Part shown: positions 35,881-45,660 of the stretch, piece by piece
How positions within the stretch are numbered: the first letter of the stretch is position 1
How the letters are laid out: each line of letters begins with the position of its first letter
From: Hyparrhenia diplandra
Lineage: Eukaryota; Streptophyta; Magnoliopsida; Poales; Poaceae
NCBI GenBank assembly: GCA_015847255.1
Contig: JADLZK010007820.1
Coordinates: forward strand, 1-64,000
DNA: 64,000 bases
Direction: 5' to 3'
The notes under the pieces: model-generated
Databases searched by the model: none
Told to the model about the DNA's origin: nothing
Seen by the model: only the letters and a program-made list of their open reading frames with translations
Made by a program: the position numbers and the translations under genes

Positions 35881-36115
35881 ATTGGACTTAGACTGATATA
35901 TAAGTTATGGATGAATTCGCACACACACTTACTCCCTTGGTTCGAAATGAGTATTGACTCTAATTTATTTAATTTTGACTATATCTATAGAGAAATACAT
36001 ACATTAACATGGCAATATATATTTTTATACGATAGACATGATCAAAGTAAGTGAAATTTAGATTAATTAGGACAAAGTGAAACGAAACCAACTACAAAAG
36101 AGGCAGCTCCGTCTA

Positions 36116-39100
36116 TCATATCTCCCGCCTCTTGTAGCTGACCATCAGCTTCCCCTGAGGCCCCGGCATGACGACGCTCCAATCCGTCCCGGGGAACGGG
36201 GACACCATCTCCAGCTCGAAGTTTCTCAGCAGATGGCTCCATATCAACTTGATCTGCATGTAAGCGAATGCTTCGCCGATGCACATGTGCCTTCCAGCGC
36301 CGAAGGACACGTAAGCTAACGCGCCGCCGCCGCCGGCAACGGCATCGGCATTGTCCTCCTCCAGGGCTTTGGCCGCTCTCCACCGGTCCGGGTGGAACTC
36401 ATCTGGTTCATCGTAGATGTGCGGCAGCCTGTTATGGACCACCAGCGGGCTCGCCACCGCGTGGCCCTTTGGGCACCTCGTACTCGCGGCCGTCCGTGGC
36501 GCGCACGGTGAAGCTCCGGCGCACGCTGCGGAGCAGCATCAGCCCCGAAGGGTGGAGGCGTAGGGTCTCCTTGACGCAGCGGTGCAGCGTGTCCATCTCC
36601 TGCAGGACGTCGTAGTCGACGCGACGGTGCCCATGCCGCGCCACGAGCTGCCGCTGCTCCTCCACGGCGGCGCGCAGGTGGACGGCGTTGGTGTGACTGA
36701 GGAGGCGCGCCCCGGTAAAGGTGGCCGTGCCGGAGCTGTTGTGCTGCCCCGCGAAGAGGGGCGGCGACGAGCAGCCCGACGACCTCTGCCTCCGTCGTCC
36801 CACGGCCGTTCTTGTAGCGAGAGTCGATCAGGCACTGCAGCATGTCCTTGTTGTCGTCGCCGTTGGTGGTGGTTCGGGACCGGGACCTGACGATCTCGGT
36901 GAACATCTCGCCTAGCCTGGCGCGCGCGGCGTCGCGCCGGCGGTGGGCGGGGATCGGCAGGTGAGGGAAAAGGATGCTGACCAGGCGCATGCCGTTGTTG
37001 AGGTGGCGCAGCAGTGGCCCGACCTCGCTGAGCATCTTCTCCGGGAGGGCAGCACCGAACAGACACCGGCTGGTGATGAGCGTCACGAGGTGCTCTAGCT
37101 CCTGCCTTAGATCCACGGTGCCGGACTGTCCCCATCTCGCAAAATGACCCTGTAGAATACATATATATAAATATATATATTTTCAAAAAAAAAAAAAAAG
37201 GTCACCGATAGATACACATACCTCGACTTCAGCAAGCATGAGGCTGACATAGCTCCTGAGCTTAACAGGCTTCATGGCGTCGCCGAAGAAACGGAACTGC
37301 TCACACCGGGTGGCGTAGTTGACGTCAAAGGCGATGCCAGGGCCGAAGATGGGGACAGTGAACTTGGAGACCTCTTCCTGGCCGATCTCCGAGTCCATAC
37401 CATGGTAGAAATGGCTGCACACCTCTGGCCCGACCAAGAAGGTGACCTTGAGGCCAGGGAAGCGCACAGTGAAGACGCTTCCCAGCCTCGCGTAGCGGTT
37501 GCGGATCAGCGCCAATGGCCCCTTGGCGAGGAGCGCTGGCAGGTCGCCGAGGAGAGGGATGCCCGGAGACGCCGGTGGAGGTGGGCGTTTTATGGTGGTT
37601 GATTGCTGTCGTCCTGTGATGATCTTGGTGGTCGCTACTATGGCGATGAAAATGACACCAATGGACAGCCAGAAATCCATAACGGGATTGCCCTGCAAGC
37701 GCATGCTAATTAAGTGGCAAATCTTATTTATTTGTTGACGCTATTTTTATTTGTACGTGTTACATAAGCGTAACGGTTATGCTTGTCAGATTTTCGAACT
37801 ATAAAAACAACCGCATAAAACAGTCATCTGACAAGCATATAACAGTCATATTTTCGAACGTCGACGGAAAGAGCGGTTGGGTGATTTTGGGCTGGTAGAT
37901 TTCTAGGTGTTTTCTGACACCAAACCGGCCCAGGGCTCAGAGGATCGTGTGAATTCTGATCTGCTAAACAATGATTCATTAATCACTAGTTAGATAGTGG
38001 TGTATTATTATCTTACACTTGCTCTGTGACCTCTCTCTACCTACGCCATTTGTTATTTTCTCTCTTTATAGTCTTAGTCTTGTTATTGCTCATATTTTTT
38101 ACCCCGATACATGGAAGAAATTGTTCATAGTCAATTCATCAGAAACTACATTATCAACTATCTTCGCCATACAAAGCTTTGCCTGTGGAAATAAATACGA
38201 TACTTGGAATACTCCTAAGTGAAATGTTGAATCGATATATTTTGTACACATGAGGAATCTATCCAATATTTACAAGAAATATCAACAACAACTATATTCA
38301 TTACCTATCACAAGCGGTTCATGAACTCCATCACAACCGGTTTTGTGGTCTCGACAGTGAATGGTTAACGGTGATGGCATGGTCATCACATCCGGTTTTG
38401 AACTAGCGGCGATAATTGGTTTCCAACGTTACCAACCGACGGTGATTAGCTAGGATTTCTACAAATCCCAAAAACAGGCCAAAAAATAACAAAATATGTT
38501 TTAATCTCAGGAAGCCTCCACTAATCACTCTACCTCATTACCATGGTCATGCAATTATTCACAAGTCACTCTACCCCTATGTCACTTGTGTCAACATATC
38601 ACTATTTCCTTAGTATTCACTTTTTATGATTCTAAAATAAATAATTTGAATTCTATACGGCTTCCAATGAAAAGTCATAAACTAAAGAAATATATTGTTC
38701 TTATCGAGATCTACAACTTTGATTTAGGTCGTTTTGCTATTTGAGGTCTTTGATAAAATTGAATTTCAAATTGCCAAAACTCCCACCATACTTTGGGACC
38801 TCAAATGTTTTTAAATGAAAAAAGTTATCAACTACAAAGTTGTATTTCTCATTTAGATCAACAAGTTTGGTTTTGGTTGATTTTTCTATCCAAGGACTTT
38901 TCAAAATGTTAATTTTTAAAATTTCAGAATTTTTATACAAATTTGATAACATACTAATGAAAAGTTGTCAACAACAAAGTTGTACATCTCATCGAGATCT
39001 ACAACTTTAGTTGTAGTCATTTGTACAACTCGAATTAATTGAACTGTATAATTTAAGCGCTTCAAACATAATTCTAGGATCTTAAATGAATTTAAATGAA

Positions 39101-40463
39101 AAACTAATCAAATGTAAACTTGTAGACATCGTCAAGATCAACAACATTGATCGAAAATTTATTTCAATTCAATTTTATTTGTAGAAGTTATGAATTTTAT
39201 TGTGCTACAACATGGTTATCACCGCCGTATCATACAACAAGCCAACGGTGAAAAAATGACTTCACTGCCGGTTCATACGGCAAGTTGACCGTGATAAAGA
39301 GTACATCATCACCGTCATTTCGTGGTCCAAACCGGTTTAGACTATCACCGACGGTTGATAATACAAAGGGATTGTGATAGTTATCAACGCCAACGCTCGG
39401 CGATGATACTCTCTCATGCCCATAGTGATAACTATCAACATTGGTTTTAATAATACAAACAATGATAGAGACGTTGGTGATAGCTCTGAATGTAGTAGTG
39501 CGCGCGCTAGTCTTCTTTGCAAGTTAACTATCTCCGTGACATGAGAAGTTCTCCTGTTAACCTTAGTCTGATCTTCTTTGCAAGTTAGTTAATTATCTTC
39601 AGAATTAATCCATGATAAATTCGATTTGATTCACCTAAGGCCCAGATACAAATCATCGTATAAAAGCGTCATGATGTTTAATTTATTGGAAACCACAGCC
39701 CATAGGTATGGATGGGTTATACTCCCTCCGTTCCAAATTATAGTTCACTTTGGCTTTTTAGATACATTGATTTTGCTATGCACCTAGTTATACACTATGT
39801 CTAGATACATAGCAAAACAAATGGATCTAGAAAAAGCCAAAGTGAACTATAATTTGGAACGGAGGGAGAAGTTAACAAGAAACAGTATAGCAATTGGTGT
39901 TCATTCAAGGGATTAAGGCCATGTTTGTTAAGTCCTTTCAGGAGAGGTCCTTCAACAAAAACAAGGTTCCAAAAAATTCATCCATGTTTGGTTTTGTAGA
40001 ACTTTTTAGGATTTTTTAATCCCAACAGAAAAAAAAAAAGTCCCTGGAACCAAAATGCACCTAGACTTTCCAATTGTCGCCTCATATAGTTTCCTTACTA
40101 GTTACACCACTCTAAGCTCCACAGTTGCAGCCCGGTGATTTTTGTGTTAGTGTGTCCCGCCTCGCGTGTTCCTGTGCACCTCGCTAGGGCATTCGTGAGG
40201 ATGTAAACTTAAACTCCATTTCCTCTTAATGCAGTACGGGCTAAAGTGCCCGGTTTCGAAAAAAAACTTTCCAATTATGTGTGGTGTGTATGATCAATGA
40301 ACTTATGACTGGTCGATCCGATCCAACTGATAAATTGGATGATAATTCTATTGGGTAGTAAGCGAAAAAGAAAACAGAACAAAGGGTGATACTGATATGG
40401 GGTGCTTACAGAGGTGTAGGATGATGAACTTGCTTGGCCGCTCGCCTCTCCGGCTCGGATCAT
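36116..40463 (-). CDS. CYP51H-type cytochrome P450, two single-base frameshifts
   Basis: The main exons on the minus strand are 37704-37222 and 37149-36116, with a GT-AG intron of 72 nt. From Met 37680 (MDFWLSIGVIF membrane anchor) the length is about 496 aa after allowing for the two extra bases, normal for CYP51. Seen in order: proline hinge PPPPASPGIPLLGD, IFGPGIAFDVNYATR (B-C region, CYP51-like), I-helix FAGQHNSS, KETLRLHPSG (ExxR), DEFHPDRW and haem loop FGAGRHMCIGEAFAYMQIK. The deviation from sterol-demethylase CYP51G residues points to the grass CYP51H group (triterpenoid or unknown roles). Extra bases at about 36757-36761 and 36463-36467 disrupt the frame, so it is a pseudogene unless they are sequence errors. 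A possible 5' exon at 40463-40410 (MIRAGEASGQASSSSYTS, donor GTAAGC) joins in frame at acceptor TTGCAG|GGC (37692). Confidence 0.85.
38260..39500. mobile_element. CACTA-like non-autonomous element upstream of (or intronic to) the P450
   Basis: The right end is GAATGTAGTAGTG (39488-39500). Subterminal words based on ACCGG and CGGTGAT(A/G) (for example CATCACAACCGG, ATCACATCCGGTT, AAACCGGTT, TATCACCGACGGTTG) cluster at 38285-38450 and 39205-39440. The middle is made of repeated AACAAAGTTGTA(C/T)ATCTCAT and ATCTACAACTTT units. The left terminus is not clear. Confidence 0.55.
39722..39868. mobile_element. Stowaway MITE
   Basis: Long TIRs CTCCCTCCGTTCCAAATTAT and ATAATTTGGAACGGAGGGAG extend inward through AGTTCACTTTGGCTTTTT. 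TA precedes the left end; AA follows the right end (expected TA, probably mutated). It is 147 bp. Confidence 0.92.
40076..40265 (+). mobile_element. 5'-truncated LINE 3' tail
   Basis: The sequence ends TTTCCTCTTAATGCAGTACG ... GGTTTCGAAAAAA, the familiar 3' end of grass L1-type LINEs. It is flanked by an 11-bp duplication ACTTTCCAATT (40065-40075 and 40266-40276). Only the last 190 bp were inserted. Confidence 0.82.
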
Positions 40464-42119
40464 GAATTAGTGCAGAGCAACAGGACGTGTAGGCCGGCTT
40501 TATAGGCCGTGCATGAGGCATGGAGCGGCCAAAAAATTTTCATTTTCAATAGGTGAGAGGAGGGACCGAGCTGCCGGCTGCGGCGCCTTTGTGGTCAAAC
40601 AGCTAGAATTTGATTTACATTATAAAGCATGTGCTAACATGTGCATGTTGGAACAAGAAGAAAGCTACTCCCTCTATTATAAATTAGAAGACATTCTAAA
40701 AATTTTGGAGAGTCAAAACATCTCTAGTTTGACTAAAACTATAAAAAAAATATAGATTTTGTGACACTGAATGGATATACATCGAAAAAATAGTTAATGA
40801 ATAATGGATGGTACTATTATCTTATCATATAAATTTAGTCAAATTTCATATGTTTTAGTTCTCCAAAAAATTTGAAATGACTTACCCATGATGGAGGGAA
40901 AGGTGGTCATACTCCTCACCGTACGAGAAAAATGTAGCCGTGGCTTTATAAAATGCATATATAATCCTACAAACTTTATTTGGTACCCGTGCATTGTGCT
41001 TTATGCTAAAACACAGGAGTCCTTAATATTTGTTTCACCGTTCTCGTATTTAGAGTAAAATACACTTGAGTCCTTAAACTATTTACCTCCTCTCATCTAT
41101 GTCGTCAAATTTTCAAATCAACTGTCTATGTCCACGATCTTTTTAAATCAACTATCTAGGTAACTTGCATTGTTTTCATGCCACATGACTGCCCTTGGTT
41201 GGTCATGCAGGTACTATTTGGGGTGCTGGACGTCACTGATTACGCCAACACTTTCTTTTAATTTGCAAAAGATTCATACCAGAGCTACAAAATAGCAAAT
41301 GATATGTTCATTTTAATCATTTCAACGAAGCTTTGCAATATGGTATACTCTGTTCTACCATCTGAGATAGTTTTTATCTATGAAAACTGAAAAGTCCTGC
41401 AACATAACTTGAAACAACGAAACTCGTGGACTTTTAAATTTTTTAAAGATAAAAACTATCTGAAATGGGGAAATGGTGGATGTCTGCCTCGTTATCAAAA
41501 TGACTCATATATGGTACAACAGAGTAGCCTAGGGCGGTATTAAAGAATCAATGCCATGTGCACGCACGCAACTTTAGCGCTAATGGCGGATCTCTGCCTC
41601 GTTTTTCATTACATCAACAAACACAAACAACAAACAACTATGACTTTAACCAACGACGACCATGACTTGTTCCGGATTCCTTAGTTGAACTGCTCCTTCG
41701 GTTTGGTATTAGAAGTCATTTTAGAAAAAGTTTGGGTCAAACATTAGAAATATAAATCATCAGTAACTTTTAAGCTGTTAAGTTTGTAAATGTGAAAATT
41801 ATATGAATACATTTGTCTTAAAAATACTTTAGTAAAAGTATACATATATCGTATTTTCATAAATATTTTTATAATAGCAAGAAGTCAAAAGTTATGTTTT
41901 GGAGACCGTGTCGCTATCCGGACTTCTAATACCAAACCAGAGAGAGTGTGACTGTAACCGACGACGACCATGATGACTTGCTCCTGATTCCTTAGTTTTC
42001 TTGTTCGTCTTGAGTACCAAATGTGGACCACCCTTATCCGTTACATTTAATCAGCCTGATTAAATTCAATACTTCGCGGCCATTAATTATTGTCACTTAG
42101 CTACTTTTACACACACTAT
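40464..42119. other. AT-rich intergenic stretch with decayed MITEs
   Basis: A TATA-like CCTATAAAG (minus strand, 40498-40506) lies just upstream of the possible P450 exon. A decayed Stowaway-like element spans about 40671-40897 (CTCCCTCTATTATAAATTAG to CATGATGGAGGG). An inverted repeat AGATAGTTTTTATCT / AGATAAAAACTATCT lies at about 41376-41463. A decayed relative of the 27157 MITE lies at 41693-41947 (GGTTTGGTATTAGAAGTC to GACTTCTAATACCAAACC). No gene was seen. Confidence 0.65.
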
Positions 42120-42834
42120 GGTCATGTTTTGGATCCCTAGGCTAGAGCTAGTTTCGGCTAGTTTTTGACTCAACTAGCTCCAAAAAGATCCAAAGAGGGG
42201 CTAGATTGGGCTAAATCCAACTAGCCCTCCCAAAATCACTAGCCCATCCAAAGGGTGCATATTGGGGCTAGTTCTGGTGGGACCACGTAAACAAATCACT
42301 TTTCCTCTCTCTGTGTCGTACCAAATCCCGGCCGGTTCCTCCCTCCGTTCAGCGAGCACGGCGGCAGAGAGCGCCGACCCTAGCTCACGCGTCGGCCGCC
42401 GCCCGGTCCCGGCTCCATCCCCGCCGCCACAGGTGCTAGCTCCATCTGCGCCAAGCTCCCGGCTCCATCCATGCCACCACCGGCCCCGGCCCCCGCCCCT
42501 AGCCCCAACCCCACCATCCGTGCCGCCATGGACTAGGACGCCCATGCCGCCCGGGGGACATCCGCGCGGCCGTCTTCTCCCGTCGACCTCTACTCAAGCT
42601 CCAGGAGGAGCACGTCCACGTCGCCAGGGAGGGTCCAGGACGTTTGTGAGTGCAAGAAGGCAACACAGGAACAAGGCACACCCAATCCTGCTGAAAAGTT
42701 AGTGTAAATGTGTGATAAATGATTGAAAAGGTGCTTTGATCCAAACACCTCAAGGGTTAGAGCTAGTTTGAGGGCTGGAACTAGAGCTAGAAACTAACTC
42801 TAGTTCTAGCCCAACTAGAGTATCAAACAGGGCC
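42120..42834. mobile_element. TIR transposon carrying a GC-rich gene fragment
   Basis: The ends GGTCATGTTTTGGATCC and, reversed, GGCCCTGTTTGATACTC are both followed inward by CTAG-rich subterminal words. TAT flanks both sides (42117-42119, 42835-42837). The insert 42290-42690 is GC-rich with proline/serine-rich frames and contrasts with the AT-rich termini, as in Pack-type elements. The source gene is not recognised. Confidence 0.65.
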
Positions 42835-43144
42835 TATAACTTGCAAAATGTCTATATTTCCATAGATTTCGAGAAGGAAAACCTAAATGATGATTTCTTT
42901 GACAAAGTCTTTTTGTTTAGTTGGGCATCTACAATAAACTACACATATTAAAATTGATTTTAGTACCATTGACGAAATCTTTTGATTCCAATATCCTGTT
43001 CATCACATTAGAAGCGGCTAACTGCAGTGTATACAGATCAAATGGATAATATATGTTGGCATTTTCTACCATTATCTACCCAACCACATATATGTTCCAA
43101 CCACAGATCCATGCTCTCCCTTACTTGATCTATCGATTGGTGGG

Positions 43145-43670
43145 TCACATGTTGCTCCTGATGTGTTGTTCTTCTTGCATCAGATCTTCATATTTTTTCA
43201 ATGCAACATTATGAGGGCTGCCAACTCCACCTACATGCCCCTTTAATCTTTCTTTATTATTCCAAGAATTCCAACCATCTACGACAAATGACTTGTAACC
43301 AGCTCCCTTCTTTTTCGGGTCTCTAAACAAGAAACAACTACTCAAGACAATTTCCAAATTCATCAAAACCACTGGATTAAACCTTCTACATTTTGATCCA
43401 ATCCAAATCCCTGGAAAATCAAGAGTGCAAGGTTGACAAGGTCCATTTAGCAAATATTTTCTTCTTACTGAATCTTGGAGATTAGGATGATAAGCACGTA
43501 TTTCTTTCCTTTTGCCTGGATCAAATCGGATCTCCTCCTCCAAGTTGATTTCCTCTAGAGCTGAAACACGAACATTGCCCTGAACCTGAACATTGGTTTG
43601 ATGTCGATAAGGTTCACGAGAAGTATTAGCATTGCTAGCATCATTTGGTGCTTTTTCTTTTCAACCATTT
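43145..43670 (-). pseudogene. hAT-family protein fragment with TTF-type zinc finger
   Basis: Open frame on the minus strand with EEINLEEEIRFDPGKRKEI, then a TTF-type segment (CQPCTLDFPGIW, FRDPKKKGAG, FVVDGWNSWNNKERLKGHVG, NVALKKYEDLM). This matches the N-terminal zf-TTF region of plant hAT transposase-like proteins. One of the usual cysteine positions reads as a serine/cysteine pair in VLSSCFLF. The upstream LKRK-type start is broken by a one-base shift at about 43665-43670, and the frame stops at 43145 before any dimerisation domain. It is a remnant only. Confidence 0.7.
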
Positions 43671-43767
43671 GTCCATAAAAGTACCTGCCGTTGCACATTA
43701 TTCCCAAGGAATCTAAGTAACAAAAACATATATTTATTTGATCAAGATTCAAATATGCAGAAGCTTA

Positions 43768-44008
43768 CACCCTCCGTTTCAAAATAACTCATCATGTTGA
43801 CTTTAAGACATCATGTTTGACCGTTCGTCTTATTCAAATTATTTATACAATTTAGGAAATAAATAAATCATTATTAAAGTATCTCTAATAATAAAATAAG
43901 TCAAATCAAAATGGATGATGTTTATATAAAAAAAATATGAATAAGCACGAGCGGTCAAACATGACATCTTAAAGTCAACACGATGAGTTATTTTGAGACG
44001 AAGGGGTG
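43768..44008. mobile_element. Stowaway-like MITE
   Basis: CACCCTCCGTTTCAAAATAA and its counterpart TTATTTTGAGACGAAGGGGTG are flanked by TA on both sides. The arms continue inward with GTTGACTTTAAGA / TCTTAAAGTCAAC. It is 241 bp. Confidence 0.88.
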
Positions 44009-44295
44009 TACTTGACATGGTGATGAACTGAGGCGAGAGCGTCTTGCCGCGGTGCCGCCTGCGTCGCAATCCCGTCACTGACTGGGACTGGCCGTGGCCG
44101 TGATCAGTGATCCCGTGGCGGCATATTTCCCTTCGGGCTGCGCGACGATGGCGCCCAGGTTCTCGCTAAGTCGCTGCAGTTCCCTTCGCCATAGCCGGCG
44201 GACGAAGCAACAACCGCGTGCGGCGGCAACCAAGCTGCAAATGCTTGGTATTCCTTCCTAGTCTCCTAGCTGGGCTGGGCTGCACGTAAAGACTG

Positions 44296-44366
44296 ATTCC
44301 TAGCAGTGCATGCAATGGGCCTCGTATTCCTCACGTGGATGGCCCATTGCATGCACTGCTAGGAAT
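44296..44366. repeat. Perfect 26-bp inverted repeat with 19-nt loop
   Basis: The left arm 44296-44321 (ATTCCTAGCAGTGCATGCAA then TGGGCC) and the right arm 44341-44366 are exact reverse complements around a 19-nt loop. If transcribed, it would fold as a 26-bp perfect hairpin. I see no host transposon ends around it, and the stretch 44010-44456 otherwise holds no gene. Confidence 0.92.
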
Positions 44367-44456
44367 ACAGGGTGGTGCACGTATCTAGGCCATGGTGGTG
44401 GTGGTGAACACGTGGTACAATTTGAAACCTGTTAACTAGTACTGCAATTTTAGCTG

Positions 44457-45558
44457 GTGTCTGTGCACTCGGGAAGCCTACCGTGGCTTCGCCACTCCTT
44501 GTGGCTCTACGCGTCGTGGGGCCTCAGTTCCCGCTGCTCCTCAGTCCTCGCCGGAGCATTCCGCGGGGAAGCTATCCTGGCTGCTGGTGCAGCTGGAAGC
44601 TCGAGCCGCACCTCGGAGGGGCTGGCATCCGTCTCTCCTCTGCCGACATCTGCTACCGATGCAAGGCCATCGGCTATCGACCATGCCAGCTGCTCCACCG
44701 AAGCCTCCACCCCGCCGCTGAGTGTGGGGGCCGCTGATTTGTTGAGCCCCACACTGAAGTCCGTCGCGGCTGCCGTCGTGCACACCGTCGCCGCCCTGCT
44801 TGTGTTGGCCACAGTTGAAGGGCTCATCAAGGATGTCTCAGAAGACCAGCATGGTCGGGTAGGCCCTCGTCGTTCGCCCTCTCGGGGTTGGAAGGATGAC
44901 ACCGGATGTGCAGCTCCAACGACGAACTCGCTTCTCCTAGAACGCGCCCGTCATACCCAGACACCGCTCGCAAGGCTCTCCGCACCATGCCTTCTCCGTT
45001 GGCTATGGCTCCGGTTGCGGCGCAGAGCGTAATCACCGTGGAGAATCCCATCTGATGCCTCCAGTGAGGAAGCGACGCCATCGACGCATGACTGGTGCGC
45101 CCGTGTGCCGTGGGACTTCTTCGCTGAATGTCGCGCTTGTACCCGCGTTGCACCGCCTGGGCTCGTTGCTAGAGGCGACAATCCCGGTGCACCGGCCCGC
45201 AGCGCAGGGCGCCCCCGACGCCGCCGCGTGCCCACCTGCTTCCTCGACACCACGTTCCACGCACGGATGTGCCTGTCGATGCCGATGGGCCGCCGGTCGA
45301 TGAGGAGGGATACACGCTCGCTCTGAGCTGTCATCGGGGATGTGTCAGCACACGTCGACGCCGCCCTGTCCCGGGCGCCCTCGTTGGTCTATGCTTCAAC
45401 TGCCTCGACAAGGACCATGTCGCTGCTGTGTGCAGCTTACCGTCGCACTGCCTCCGCTGCAAGCGTGCTGGTCATCGTACGTGCTCGCGACCGCGGCATG
45501 CCTCCTCACTCCTCGCTGTGCTCACAGACACGTGGACACCATGGCCGCTCTGCACCAT
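44457..45558 (+). pseudogene. LINE ORF1 (gag-like) fragment interrupted by a second LINE
   Basis: The plus-strand frame contains two zinc knuckles, CFNCLDKDHVAAVC and CLRCKRAGHRTC, as in plant L1 ORF1 proteins. Upstream is an alanine/serine/proline-rich N-terminal part in several frames, so it is already damaged. The sequence stops at GCCGCTCTGCACCAT, where the minus-strand LINE enters, and resumes at 52109-52190 (CCACCGCCGCGCAAGAAATT). Confidence 0.72.
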
Positions 45559-45660
45559 TTTTTTTTTTTTTTTTTTTTTGAAAGCAAACTGGGGAGAGCT
45601 TCCCCACCTAAATTCATTCAAAAAACCAGTAAAACAGAGTCCGAGCGCACAGGCCATGGA

